From: Paracyclopina nana | Lineage: Eukaryota; Arthropoda; Copepoda; Cyclopoida; Cyclopettidae | Direction of reading: 5' to 3' | Length of the DNA stretch: 64,000 bases | Assembly: GCA_019096065.1 (NCBI GenBank) | Contig: JAGUCH010000005.1 | Span: 2,542,001 to 2,606,000 of the forward strand | Made by a program: the position numbers and the translations under genes | Shown here: positions 47,346-62,300 of the stretch, piece by piece | Position numbering within the stretch: the first letter of the stretch is position 1 | Layout of the letters: each line of letters starts with the position of its first letter | The notes under the pieces: generated by a model | Database searches by the model: none | Seen by the model: only the letters and a program-made list of their open reading frames with translations | Told to the model about the DNA's origin: nothing

Positions 47346-50300
47346 TTTCGGAAACAGCTGCTTGGATAAATGATGCCCAATTGCTGAGCAAATTGGGCAC
47401 AATTTGCCATCACCTGCTTGCTTGAAGGAAATGCTTTCAAAAGACCAGCTGATTAAGCCTTGGCCTCAGATCCGACTGATTCACCCCTTAATCTTGGCTT
47501 GGTATCAGTTAAAATAGCATAATTTATTTTTTTAATTTTTGGATAAAAGGGAAAGCTTGGACGAAGGTGGACCAGATAACATGATTGATAATTCCGCATA
47601 TTTTATGAAATTATGTTAAATTGTTTCCCGAGATAATGGATGCCTTTTGGTGTGATCAGTCTTCCCCGGAATAACAGAGTGTTCTCAAGGCATTTCCAAA
47701 TTCACAGCTAGCTCAGACTTTTGACATCTTAGGCCATGACCTTTAGCCTTGCCAAAAAAAAGGTGATACTTCTTCGTACTTAATTTTCGATCCAGTTTTT
47801 CGGACTGGAAAAAGGCGGAAATCAAATCCGGCCTATTTTGCATCATATCATCCACGTGTATATGAATTTGTATGTAGGTGTCAAACTTGATCTATGCTTT
47901 GCGTGTCACCTTTTAACCGTGACAGCGTAAAAAGCACCTTTATTTATGTGCGCAAAACTTGATTTCTCATTTGTGTGAAATGGCCTTATATTTTGCTGCT
48001 CAAGCTCTTCTTCTGCTCAAGTTAATTGTTCAAGTTTTGTGTGTGCACTTGTGGGTTTGTTTTTGGGAGGGCTCCTTGTAGTTGTAGTAATTTGAATGAG
48101 ATTTTGATGAAGTACTACTGCCTCGGTTCTTATGGTAGCAGCAAAGTTTTCTCCTCTCAAACACTCAAGTCAATTGCACATAAGTTTGAAATGAGTTGAG
48201 AAATGGAAGTTTTCGAGACTTTATACACGACTAATGAATAAGATATCCAAAAGTCCGAAAATGGTTCAAAAGCTGGATAACTTCCATGCTAGCATATATT
48301 GTTCCAAAATTCACTGAAGAGCCAACTTCCCAAGGAATTTCCACGCTCAACTTTCGTAGGAGAGTTCAATGAAATACTTAGCTAAACAAAAAATCTCGAT
48401 AGCGTTTTTTGCCTTCGATAAATCTCCTTATCTATTAATTGGATAAGTAATCGTTTTCTGACCGCTGAGCAAGACTATTTATCTTTTCTTTTGGCTATTT
48501 TTTGCTTTGCTTATGGCCGTAAATAAGAGATAAATAATATTGCACCCAAATGGGCCTATGGCTGTTCTATTGGATCGTCGGCATTAAGAATAATGGGCAT
48601 GCCTTTTAGGGGCAAATTCGAACGTGGCCCCCCGACCAGATGAGGCCTCTATAATCAATACTGCAAACAGAGGGCATTACTTATTACATCAATCGGGTGG
48701 GGAATTTAGGATACCATACATTATTCATAGGCAAAAGTATCTGCTGTCAAAATCTTAATTAATTGATGAGATCTCATTTCGTGATGGCTGCATTGGAGTA
48801 AAAATCCTCGGCTGTGCTACCATAAGAGGAATCAAAATGTACAAAACTTGCACACATTCATGCTGTTGGCATGCAGTGCTACTACTGGCCACTGATAGCA
48901 GTACTGATGCTGCATGCAGAGAACGGATTTGAATATAAATTGTGCATTTCCCCGACATTTTTTCCGACACATAAAATGGGATTGAATGGCTGCAAATAAG
49001 AAAATATGGCAAGTGTGCATACTTTAGGAATATTGTACTACCAAGGGAGAGAAAGAAAAGAAGATTCACTTATAGCAGTTGTAGCAGTATATGCCAAAAT
49101 GGAGACTGCATGCGCACGGCCAGAGTTCAGCCCATATGAGCAAAAAATAGGAGCATCTACGACATTCAGGTGTTTTCAGTTTTTCCTGCACCAAACAGTT
49201 GTGTACTTTTTCCAACAAATCATGATGCTAGTCTCGATCAGCTGGCTGTTGACAAAAATATTTATGATTTTCGCCATTTGCTCTAAGGTTGCAGTCATCT
49301 AATACGAAAAACAACATTTTTCCCAGCTTTTCATTTTTTAAAGAAATCTAAAAAAGTTTGTAGGAAGTAAACGACTCATTTTTGTGATAACATGGAGGAC
49401 TAAAAGCTGGCTTTATGAGTGACATTTCACAGATTGAATCAAACATGCTATTTTCAGGAAAAGATGTCGCTACTCTGACAGCTACTATGGAGCGCGTTTC
49501 CAAGGATACTTTGCCTGAATCAGTGAGTAGGCAAAAGTTGGATAACGGGGCCAATTGCTACAACCATTTCGTCCAATCTGCTTCTCCATAAATGTACACT
49601 ATAACAACTGTGTAAGGGCTGAATTCTCAGGTGATGCAGCAGGGTGGAATCGAAAAAATGCGCCATCCATGATAAAACGAGGAAATCAAAGTAAACAATT
49701 GTGAGTGAAATTGGCTGCTGTTTCACACTCCAGGAAATCTAGTAGAAATGCCATAATTGGCCATGATTTTTTAGTGCGATGATGCTAAGCCATATGAGAT
49801 GGAATTTGAGAGAAAGTTAAATAACCACAATATTCCTTTGCAACTCAAGTGTTTCAACGAAGGTGAAAATTGGCCCAAAAATTAGAATTAGGTCCGCTTC
49901 CGGAATTAGAGGCAGTTTTGCGGTCGCACCCTGTATGCTACAGCACAAGTAGTATTCCTTTTCTTTCTTCCCAATTTCACGCGAGCAGTAAATGATTATT
50001 AGAAATACTTTTCCGGGGGATTCTCTTCGCTTATAAAGTCCTTTCCTCGCATTTTTACTGTTATGTGGCATAATAACCGTTCCACCATATTCTCCACATT
50101 TTACTCAACCAGTTCGCGGAAAAAAAGGAGATCAAATTCATTTTTAATAAGCCAAGAAAGGAGCAAGGTTGCCCCAATCTTTCTGTGCGTAAATATGGAT
50201 ACAAAAAATCAGCCCTAGCATTGCTCATACTATTTGGCTGATAATGAGCTGAGCAAATATTTCCTTTCCTAGTTATCATTTGTCAGTCAATCTGAATTCT

Positions 50301-53300
50301 CCCCTTTTTCTTTCTCCACTTCTTTTGTATGCTAAGCTATTTTTCCATCAATATTTGCTTGGATGGGTAGATCTGGGTCCACAGCAGGCAAAAAGGGGAG
50401 CCTCCATTGAAAGCAGGGAAGACCTTCTGATAAATGTGGCCATTTTGGCCTGATTATTTTCATACTGTTACATTCATCATAGTATTTTTATGCATAATAT
50501 AGTATAATGAACTCCATGTAGTACAAATAGGTTTTTTGTGATAGGGGGTTTCTTGCATATATACTATATTGTATAATTGCAAAAGTTGGTGCTTTAAGGG
50601 CCTGTCCTAGTTTCTTCTTCTTCTACTACTATGGCAGTATATAAGCATGCCCCAAAGTCTCTCTAAGGCTCTTTGACAAGATGAGGAATGGTTTTGTTGT
50701 CAATGGTTTTTCTATACCAACCATGGAACCATATCCAACCACCAAGCCCACAGCTAGTCACTATCCAACTTCATTATAAATCAATGTGTGAAATAGTTTG
50801 AGCTGGCAAAAATTCGAAGATGGCATCCAATTCGGACAATGACTTTACCACCTGAAAAATAAAAGCTGTAACATGATCACTTGGAAGCTTTGTTTTTCAA
50901 GTCACCACTTTTTGTTCTTCATTCATATCACCAATTCCCTTTTTTTCTCTAACTGACTCAGTTGGATTTTCCGGATTAATGGCAGGACGTCCCTTGGATC
51001 GCAAGCAGTAACTTGATGAAGCCAGAAATTTGAGTTGGCAAATAGGATCTCAGTCAATTTGAGTGTTGCCAGATTGAACTACTGCTGTTGTAGCTGCCTG
51101 TGATGATATCAAGTCCAACATGATGGTCAGTTTTTCATGTTGGCATTCACCCATCTCATATACAATAAGAAACCATCAGTCAAAAGTTGAGGCAAAAAGG
51201 CACAATCAAACATGAGTAATTGTCCCTTGGATTGAATTCATTGTTGTCCCTCAGATTTCTTTTTTCTCTTCTCTGAGAATCTGAAAGCAGCAGAATAAGA
51301 AAACTAGAAGAAAATGGACGTACATGAATCCTCGATTAGGCTCAGCCTGTCAGCTCATTGTGTATGCATTTATGCAACAAAGTGATGACGTTGAAACAAT
51401 AATTTATCAAAAAGTCTGCTAGGCTTAAAAAAATCAGTTGATTATTTTCATAATAGTTTTTGCTGCTGCCCAAGATAATTAATAAATTGTTGCTATTCTG
51501 GCGGCCTTTTTGTCAGTATATTCTACTTGTCTTGTCAACTCAGCTTTATTATATATTGCATGGTGGTCCTCCTGAGGTTTTTATTGTCCCAGGGTTAATA
51601 GCAGCCTTTGTACTGGCAAACTTTTTGTCTACCTCCCCTCCTCTTGGTCCTCACTATGCGACTTTTTTATGATGAGCTTCTCACATTAAAATATTGACTC
51701 CTTCTTATATTCTTCATTGTTTCACATCCCATTTAACGCTGTCACTCAAACTTGATTTTCACACCTGCTGCCCATATTGTTAATTACCAAAAACCTCTTT
51801 TGTTCAGCCGCGTGTAGATTAGTCAACACGAAGTAACTTGGTAGTAGCAGCTTTTTAATTTAAATTGGTCCTTGAGTTGTCACTCCCCAAACAGGATTGG
51901 GGCTAATGCAGCTACTATAGAAGTAGCATTCTAAAACACTCGTAGATAAATGGCAGCAATCTCGTTAATTAGAGGGGAACTTCTAACCAGCTCTTGATCA
52001 AAATCCGAATCTTGCAAAGAAATGCAACGTTGTTCCCTAAGTACTGGCCATAAAGGCAGCTTATAATAACGAGACAAACAATTAAAAGAAGGTTAATTTG
52101 GCCCTTGTGCTGCTCAAACAAACAATTGTGGATCACAATTAAAATTCAGGTTAGATGCAGCATCTTTGTTGACAACTGAAGCTTTGTTTACAAAACAATC
52201 AGGGCTACCAGAGGTGTGCTTCGGAAAGCAGTATTTTACTCATCACTTTGGCCACTTCATTTACAATTTGTCCTTCAGATACCCTTTGCAAGCAGTCTAG
52301 TAAAATTGCTCAAAGTCTAGATTTTTTAAGAGAGAAGCTCGAATGAAAAATCATTTGGAGAGGCAAAAGTTGCTTTTCCATTTATTTTATTGGTCGTATA
52401 TAGCGAGCTAAGATGGGGAATAAAGATGTTGCTCCACTTTTGTATAAAAAGAAGAAGGACTTGACTGGAATGTAAAAAGGAGTGCATTTTTGCTTGCTGC
52501 CACTGCGGCCAAAGAATGTCGGCTTTTGCACAAAGGCCAACAATCAATGGCACAGTTGTAAACAGATGATGTTCCGTAGTAGCTGGGAGAACTGCAGCGG
52601 CAACAATGACCTTTAAATGGTCAAAAGTCCATTGTCCATTGCTAACAAGTGGCAACTTTTTTTCGGCATTTTCTTAGCCTGCTTCTACTACTTGGTAGGG
52701 GCGGAGATTTTCAATTACAGAGCCGTCGTCGGCCATTATTGCAAAATATTGGACAGCTGCTTGTCAATCAGACCCCCCTAAGCAGCACCAATGATTTTTA
52801 CCTTCGGGGGGTGATCTAAAATGGCTTGCTTCTAATTTTTTTAACATCACATCAGGACTTCACGCCCCCAGGCGAGAGAGGAGAAACTTTGATTAAAACG
52901 AAGGGAAGAGATTAATCCAGTTTTGGACAGCCAATTCCCGTCAGATTATCATACTTTTGCTGCATCACCATGAAAAGGAGTAGTGAAATAAAAGTTTCTT
53001 TTGACAATCCATTCTCTTGGTAGTCTGCAACTTTTACTTGCTGCTGCTGCTGCTGGGAAATAAATATTCATTTTGTTGGCCATTTTCTCCATCACGTCAA
53101 GTCTCCTTTTCAAGTCATTGAATTGAACGTATCATTATGTATTCAAGGGTCATAAAGTTATAGCGATATTTTCTACAGACTCCCCTGTAATTTGGAAGAT
53201 TTTTCCCTCCCTCCTACTAAATCATGGCTGGTAAATTTTCTCTCTCTCTCTTAGGCGTTAGCCAACAAGGAATAAAGACTTGCCTCAAATTAGGCAAAAC

Positions 53301-56300
53301 TGCCACCTTTCATTATCGCCAAATTGGTCAATTTTGATGAACCCTTGATAAAACACCACCCTGTAATTAGGACCAATAAAGGGTGAACCAAAAAAAGCCC
53401 ACATGTCCAAAGTTTTGCTGGCATCAATTTATGGCTCCCAAAATAGCCATAATCTTTCATTAAAGGGAAATCCAAACGAAGCTTGTAGCATTCAAAGATG
53501 CTGTTTGGTGCTTGATGAGAGACAAAAATAATGGCATAGAATTTTGAGTGTTTTAATAGGGGTCGTTTCAGCTGATTTATAGCACCAAATCTGCGATAAA
53601 CCTTGACCTGAGGAGCGCGCATAAAAAGAAATGGAGCAAATCTGGGCAATTTTAAACAAACAATCATTGTGATCATATTTTCCCTCTTTACCTCTTTGAG
53701 CATTGCGTACATAAAAGTTGCTAAAATTTTATGATCCGTAAAAAAGAGCAATTGGTCTGCAGTTACTTTTATAACTTTTGAGTGCAATTCTCTATTGCCG
53801 TACAACCAAAAACTTGGGTTTTTTTCCCCAAAACTCACTCATTTTTATTCAGCTTGAACATTTTGAGGCCCGAGAAGTTAACAAATATTGCAAAAATTGT
53901 TGCTTTTCAAAGCCATTTTGGCATTTGGAGGGTGCAAAAATTGCTGGAAAAAAGGCAATAAATAAGAGCTTGTTTTCAGCCAGACAGAGAGGAGCCAGCA
54001 CTGTTATTTTGCATTTTTGCCTAGCTGACATTTAGCATGCAATTTTGATGTGAAAATTGGGACTTTGTAGGCTTAACATGCATGAACAGCAGCGCGATGA
54101 TGGACGCGCGCGCATCACAACTTGTTTCAATTTACGGGAAAAAAGCATGAGTGATGACACTGTTATGTACGGGTGATGCAACATTCCCTCCTGATTCACG
54201 CAACCTTTCTAGAAAAATATGTGGTAGAAGCTAGAACTACTACAGCAGGCAATTTACTTTAATGAAATTACTCCAGAGGCAAATGATAGCCCTACACCAA
54301 TTTCAAATGCATGCTAAAAAGTGCATTTAAAAACACCATTTCAGGCCCATGGAATTACTCTAAAAATTGGTCTTGATCTCAGCTGAGAAGCTCAAAAAAA
54401 GAGAGAATGAGAAGAAGAAGAATCCAGCCATTTTTGCATTCCTTTAAAATCTGAGATTGAGATCTTGAAAAACGGGCATTTTTCTTCTCGGAGGAGTAGA
54501 GCGAGCTCAGAGAAGAATTTTCACCAAATGATAATTTCCATCAATGATGATTAACTATTTTTAAGTCTTGCTGTTTGGCGGCTCCATATACAGAATGTAT
54601 AAATTCTTGCAATTGAAACTGACCTACAACTAATTTATAGGTTCATCTGTCAAAAGTGGCTTTTCAAACAACAGCACAGTATTTTTTGCCTAAAGCACTG
54701 AAATTCCTGGCCTTTATTATTTAGACAGAGGAGACCTAGTTGGAATTTTCCTGGGAGAAACAATGGGAGGAAATAAGTGGACCTTATTTATGCCTGACGC
54801 GTAATTATCATAAACAGACAGGTTTTTTCCAGGATTATTCATAATAAGGCCTGAATTATTAAGCCATAATGTGCATGCGCCTAAAGCTTCAAAAAATTGC
54901 ACAGTGTTCACGTTGACACAAAGGAATGCTTTGAAAATATGTGGGACAGATTTTTGAACTCCTTTAGGGTTCGATTTTTATGGGTTAGATCAGTTCATAA
55001 AGTCTTGCTTAGTTGTGAGCACACGATCAAGATATCAAGTTCAGCCAAGATGGCTGAAACCGCAGGTGAACAATACTGCAATAAAAATTCTGCCTAACTT
55101 TCCGATAGGCAAGCCATAAATCTGGATGACCAAACAATTAACTCGGAAGAATGCCAATAAATTCTGCTGGCCACAAATTCCAACTCTCGAGGGTTTTTCA
55201 CAAACAAATTTTCTCCCATCCTGGATAAAATGTGAGAGTTGCAAGCCATAAATTAAAAGGTAAACAATGAAATCAAATGCCCAAACAAAACTGAAGGGTG
55301 CGCTACCTCGAAAGAGAACCATCCAATTGCCTGATCTATTTTAAGAAAAGGCATCTGCTCAGCCTACAATAGTGTTAACAGACATATATTTTTCCTTTAT
55401 TTCAGCCAGTCTTTATATCAGCCGGTCTGACCTGGAGTAAAGTTAGCCTGATATTCTTGACATCGTGAAGGGCTCAAGAGCAATAAAAGTCAAAGCATTT
55501 GCATGCATACTTGTGACTTGACTTTTGAAGAGCAATTTTCAAATTGAAAAAGCCCCAATGTGCATCATCATGCACTTGCTGAATTCTGAATAGTTTCACC
55601 CTCCTTCAGTTTGAGTGGTGACTTTTGTAGCCCAAAGATGGATGAAGAAGGTTGGTTGTGCTAAAACAATGCAGTTTGCCTTTATCAAAATTGAGATCTC
55701 AATTAGGGGGAAGCCTCCTCTACACTCAACTTATTTTGGTTTTTTGCTTTCAACATCTCATTTTCACCTGTTTAAAATTCATCACCAGTGCCTTTGACCA
55801 AGCCAAATAATGGGCAAAACGTTGCCAATTTATTAAGCAGATATTGCAAATTCATATAGCTATATGAGATACTTTTTGGGTAATTTGTAATGTAGCATGT
55901 CCCATTAGGTAGATACATAGTAAAGTGAGTAATCACATTCATTTTCTCATCCTTCCACTTTTTTGGCCTGACACATATCTTATTGATGAACCACTAACGA
56001 TATTACTCATATAGATCCTGGATATATCAACCATCAATAAGAAGGAGAAAGATAAATCAAATCCAACGGGAAAAACGAATGAGTCTATGTCAGTAAAACC
56101 TTTTAAAGACTCACTTCTTGATGGTTATTATGCATGGAAAATCCGAATATGTAATGACCACATTAACGATATAGCTGGTGAAATCCTAATGACTTTTGGG
56201 GCTAGTGTTTTTTTTTTTCAAGAAAGATAGAAAATCTTGTTTGGCAAAAGTCCTAATTTGAGTAAGGTGTGGGAAAAAGGTAGGATAATTTTAATCAAAT

Positions 56301-59300
56301 TTATTTTATAGTTTGTTCTTTTGATGGTCCTCTTCTTTTTTCTTTCCCCTTTAGTCCAATTTGTTATGCTGTCTAGGGCCATTCCTGCAAATTAGATAGC
56401 AATAAAGGGTGGAAAACCCTCTCGTATCTCTCCCTTGAGAGCCAATACTAAACGGTAACCAACAAACACTTTGAATACTTATCTGAGTTGGTATAAGATA
56501 TTCAAAAAACACACATTAGCATAACTTATCAGGAGGATCTAAGCTAAAAACCAAATAATAAATGCGGCATGTAGGCAATATCAGACTAAAAAAAACGGTA
56601 AAAAAGAAAAGAGTTTTTACTCAGGTTTGGATCTGAAATTAAGGGCGGGTAACGGTTGCACTTTAGAAAAGAAAATGTAAAAAGGCACTCATGGGAATTT
56701 GCGAGCCAAATGTGAAGAATATGCAAAGCAAATCAATAATTCATCTCGTAATAGCTATTTTTACTACTTCACCTCTTCTGTCCCCTTATTTTGTTGTTCA
56801 GGGTCAGCTAGATTTTTTTGGTTAAGGCCGATTTACACTAAAATCCTCATCATCCCCAAAAAAGAGAGAAGAAATTGGTTTCCCATTTTGACGTTTGGAG
56901 GCCGGGCCAAAAAGTTGAGAACACAATTTTGAATATTTATGAGGATCAAAATGATTATCAGCTGAAGCAGAAAAATGGATTAGACTTTTCCAATTTTGCT
57001 CCAACATCAATCATAAATTCCAACTCCTACACATCTTCTTCTTCTTGTATGGTACAGCAGCAGCTCAAGAAAGTTTTTCACCACCACATATTCAAGATTA
57101 ACTACTGCTATGTTCCTCTAAAAAATAATGTTTTCCTTTCAAAGCCATTCAAGAGTGTGTGTGCGTGGGAAAACTGAGATTTTGTTTATCAATTGGATGG
57201 AAAAAAGTTTAAGATTCTACTAGAAGTGAGCAAATAGCTCTTTAATGCTTTTTGGGCAAAAAGGGCATGATATGTACACTTTTGAAAGTTTCCTTTTTTT
57301 GTTTGTGTCTGTGCCTTAAAGTTTGCTTTGGGGCAAATGCAATTTCTTCTCTCATATTTGAGTAGTCTGCTCAAAGGCTATTTAGGAGAGAATTCTGATT
57401 GAATTTTCTGTCAAACAAACACTCACTCACATGAAAGAGTTCATCATCATCACAGAAAAAAAGTTGAGTTTATTTGGTTTTGAAAAGAGCCTGGAAATTG
57501 CCATTCAAGCGTGGCTAACAAAAGGAAAATTGAAATTTGAAAAGAAAGTTGCCTTGCTTCTAAAAGAAAATTCGCCCAGCCTTTTTCCCCAATCTGTAGT
57601 AGCATATAAGTTAGCAACTTTTTTACAGTAGATGCAGGCTTCAAGGCTAGGGGGAAAATCATTTTCAAAAATGGACAGGCTTTGATCAACTTTTTGAGAG
57701 ACCAAACACACCATTTGATGGTCAAAGCAACAACAACAATTGTTGTAAATAATATTTTAATGCACTTAGTAATTTATTGTTCACCTTGTTTGAATGTCAG
57801 CCTTAGGTTGGCTGAATCAGGTTTTACCAAGATTGGTTTGGTTACACCTTAAAAATAGGCAATTTACAGCTTGCAATAAATCACCAGGCATATACAGCAA
57901 TACGAAGCTGGCAATCTCTGAATTCAAAGAAAGCATCAAGCTCACCAATTCACTCTATTGTTTGTTTACTTTCCTTCTCCTCCTCCTTCAGATTTGGATT
58001 AATTTCAGCCAAATTAGCATTGACATGGCTGCTTTCAAAGAAAAGCAGGAGGAATTTCAATCCCCTTAAAACTGGGGTAAAAAAAGGGAGGATTGTAGGA
58101 GAAGGAAGGGGAAAGAGAGAGAAGTTTTTTGCAAACAGCACTAAAAAGGGGGGAGTGAAAATGAAATATTATTCTTTTCAGAACCTTTCAGTTTGGGCTA
58201 TTTTTCATTCCCAACGCTCTACTTTTGGTCTTGAAAATTCATTAAAATAACAACTTTTGAGGGGACACCTCTGAATTTCATTGAGATTTACGACACACAG
58301 GCCTAGTTGTAAAATAAGATGAAAAAGGGATGCTTTATCGCTGGTAAAACTCAACCTTTTCCTGTGAAATGTGAGCATCATTATGGCCATAAAAATGACT
58401 GAGAGAAAAGCCCTTTATTTCTCCTAATTGGCAAGGTAAAAGGGAAAGGTCAGGAGTCAAAAATTCCAGGGAAAACCGTTTTTTTCTCCTCCGCTACAGA
58501 AGAGGAGTTTATTATTAAGGCAAAATTTTTGGACATGTTAAGCATCATTTGACCTTTTCAACAATTTCCAAATGGACAATAAAATTGCAGTGCACTGATC
58601 CGTAGCAAACAAAATGGATATATTTACGATTTGTGAAACGGGTCCAATGGCAGTAAATTCAACTGCTGAGGACATCACGATTCGAATAAAGTAGCCAGTA
58701 AGAGAACTCGTATGGCTTTTTCATGAGGATAAAAAACCACCTCCCATTGTCAAACGTCAGAAACTTCAATCAAGTGGAAAGGAATTTCATAGATCACTTA
58801 CTATAGCATTTTTTCTCCTTGAAAAAAAGTGCAAAAATAAGATCAATGCACTTTCACATTTTCTTGAGGAATGTGCTGCTCAATTTGCTATTTTTAAGAG
58901 ACTGGCGCCTTTTGATAATATTTGGCCAATTTTGGCACAGAACAGCGAGCTCAAACAAATTGTTGACAACTACAAACAGATGCTGTCTATAGCCAGGCAT
59001 CGATTCATTTGTCCAACAAATCTAATCTGTTTTAGTGGAATGTCTGAGAGTGAAATATGATCTTGACCTTTCCATTATTACAACAAAGAAACAGAGAAAA
59101 ATCTTAACAATGCATCAACATTAGATGGCTTTCGTCAGCATCATTATTATTATTTTGCTCCTACCAGGCTTGACATCATTAATCAGCTGCAGCCTAGAAG
59201 GAATCAGTAATTTTGGCACATTATGCATCAATTAAAGCAACCATTAAATGTCAAACTTTTTTCCTGGATTATGCTAATGGGCACAATGGGCCAGTTTTGA

Positions 59301-62300
59301 GTGAGAATTTTTGGCTTCATAAATTCGCTGAAACCCACTATTATCAACATGCTAAGAGTTATTCTCTCTTTTCTTGTGGCATTTTTATGACACCTAATTT
59401 CAGCCAATTTTCAGCTAGGTTTTGAGTTTGTTGTTGTACTTTTAGTTTTGCACTTTTCATGGTCAACATAGTACATAATGTAAGGACAGTCAAATGAGAC
59501 TCATAAAAATGACAATTAAAAGAACCTTTTTGCCTCATATCCTCACTTTTTAGGCTACTGGTCTAGGATTGTCTTTTTGTGCTTGATTCAGGCAATAAAT
59601 GGTGCTCTGTCTCCATTTATATGTACTACAACAGCAGTAAAATCATTTAATGAGCCAAAAATGAATTACTCAGAGTTGAATCTTTCCCTTTTTGAGCCGG
59701 TCTCAATTAATTTTTGGTCTGAAACACACAAGAGATATAACAGAAGATGAACCCTTCTTCTCCCCCAGATCCACCCAGCAATAAATACACAAAAGCCAGC
59801 CTAAAAGAGGACCAAAGTGATTATCAGGGCCAAATAATTCATGTGGTAAAGCAAAGCATCTTTTCATACTACAGGGTGAGCCCAAAACTGGTTACTAAGA
59901 AGACCCATAGTGATTATACTCATTATTCTGTGAAGTTTTGAAGGCACTAAATTGCACCTTTTCTCCTCCTCTCCTCGCGGAATAAGAATTTGGCTAATTT
60001 TGCCATCAACAAAGATCTCAAGCAGTTTTTTTGTGCCTCGCCAACCTCATAATTTTTGCTCGTAAATATTTGCGGATTAATTAAGATAAAATCCCTGCCG
60101 GAGGAGTGACAAATGAATCAAGTTTTTTGCTCCGAAAAAGACCTACGACTACTACAACCATTTATTACAATACATAAATGAGATGGCGTGCCGATTTCTT
60201 AATCTTTATGAAATAAGAGCAATTTTCCGCTGCTTCGCACATTTTGTGTTTTTAATTATTGCGTGACATACTCTACATTGTGTACACACACACACAACTC
60301 TATTTGGTTGTGTAGTGGTGGAAATTGTTGCTATACTGAAAGCAAACACAATTCATCACAGTTCTGTCAGTTATCTGATAATTAAGAAATCCCTCTATTT
60401 ATTCACCTTAACGTAAACGAATTTCGAATATGCATTTGCATAAAGCACTTCAAGTAAGAAAAGTGAAACGTGCAGATATTGGCAGTAGCTTTCTTGCTTG
60501 AAATTGACCACACTTTAGAAAGCCCGGATTAATTGTTTGTTTGCATGTTGTTTTATCAGAAGATTTTTGAGCGCGTTGCTATCTTGACGCGCCGCGCGGC
60601 CTTTTGCCACATTTAGCAGTACTAAACATGATGACTTTTCCAGGTATGAAAAAACCAGCATTTTTCTTCAGCCGCCTGAATATTATGGTTCCGAGATAAG
60701 ATTGCAGTCATGCAAGCAACAAGTCTTATCTTGACATTGCATCAACACTCGTTTAAAATACAGAGAGCTGTAGCTCAAGCATTTTTCTCAATATATCAAT
60801 AACGCGCGCGCTCATTAAAGCAAAATAGGCATAAAATCAGTTGGGTATGGAAAAAAGTGCCAACTCAGACCACAAAGCAATGAAATCACGCATTTCACCA
60901 CCAAAACTGCTTCCTAAAAGCACTAAAGCAATACCACCATTATTACAACATGAACGTAGTACTTCAGCACAAAGGAAAAAATCATTATTCCACAGTAGCA
61001 TATTTTCAACGTACTTTTTTGCACACGTGCGAAACTGGTCCGTTATGCAGAATAGAAGGCTACTGCACAGGAAACTCGTTGCACATTAGAGGCAGTACAA
61101 TGAAGGGAACAGATTTGAGTTTGAGATTGGCCCAACTTTTCATAATATGCACAAACCAGATTTTAATCGACTGCATTATAATTTATTTTTTCTTAGATAA
61201 ATAATTTTTTTTGCAGGCAAAGAAAGGGCCTCTCATTCGAGATTCCATTGATACTTGTGGAAAAGGCCGTTACAAGCAATCAGCAGGGGAAATAATTGCG
61301 GTTATTAGGCGCCAAAACAAATCTTTTGTCACTTTTTTGGGCGTGTCCATTCGACTCCTGGCTTTGACAAAGTGCTTTGATTAATTATTAACAAATCACT
61401 AGTGAGAAGAAAGGAAATTGGGAATTAGTGGCACCACATAATGTGGTTGTAAGAATATTGGAAAACCATCAATTCACAATTCCTCTCTAAGGAAAACAGC
61501 ACAATAATCAGCATTCCACAAAAGCACACGACCTTCACTTTCGAAAGCCAGGTCCAAAAAATGCATTCTTTAAAATCAGTTGAAGAAAGCAAATGGTCAA
61601 TTATCGATTGACTTTTAGTTTGCTTCACTACCATTTGTGCAAATTGGTTTTTTCTCCTTCCTCTTCAGTCTTTCAGTTTGAATTTGGAAACGCTCGCGTC
61701 AAAATGGTTTTTGTGGGCAATATTGAGAGAAATGGAAATGGAAAGGAAATTGCATTCTTGTAGCTGGAAAACCTTTTGAGAAATGATGCTGAAACAGTAA
61801 ATCATTGTTTAGTTACCAAGATTTTTGAGACGTGATAAGACCTGAGTGATTCATTTATTTACAGAAATTACAGCCTTTGCGACAATATGAATCATTTCTT
61901 GTTTGGCCGCCATTTACTTGCATGCCAATTATCCCATTTATCAAAACTGAGAAGAAACCTACGACTGAAGCACCCATTTTGAGCCTCAAATCTGGAGCCA
62001 ACTATGAAATAATTATCAAGCTGGCAAAAATGATTCAACAGCAGTCTGAAGAAGCTCTTAGAGTTGATGTTGTGGTAAAAGGCCATAAAAGTGGTTTTTG
62101 ACCCAAAAGGGCAATAAATTGGTCAGATTTTCGATTAAAGATCAACGAGAGCGAGCTCTTGAGACAGTGGAGGAGCTCTTGAAAATTCAGCTTCCTTCAG
62201 TCAATTTTGTCTGGCCATAGGATTAAATACTACTACGTACGACCAGGGTCAATTTTTAAGGGTGTAAGAAGAGAGCTCAGAGGGCTGGCAAGCATTATTG

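Noticed and set aside
53290-53838. 182-codon open frame on the minus strand
   Set aside because: It is long for AT-rich DNA, but the sequence is not recognisable, has low-complexity character, and has no supporting neighbouring exons. Conservation in a relative would revive it.
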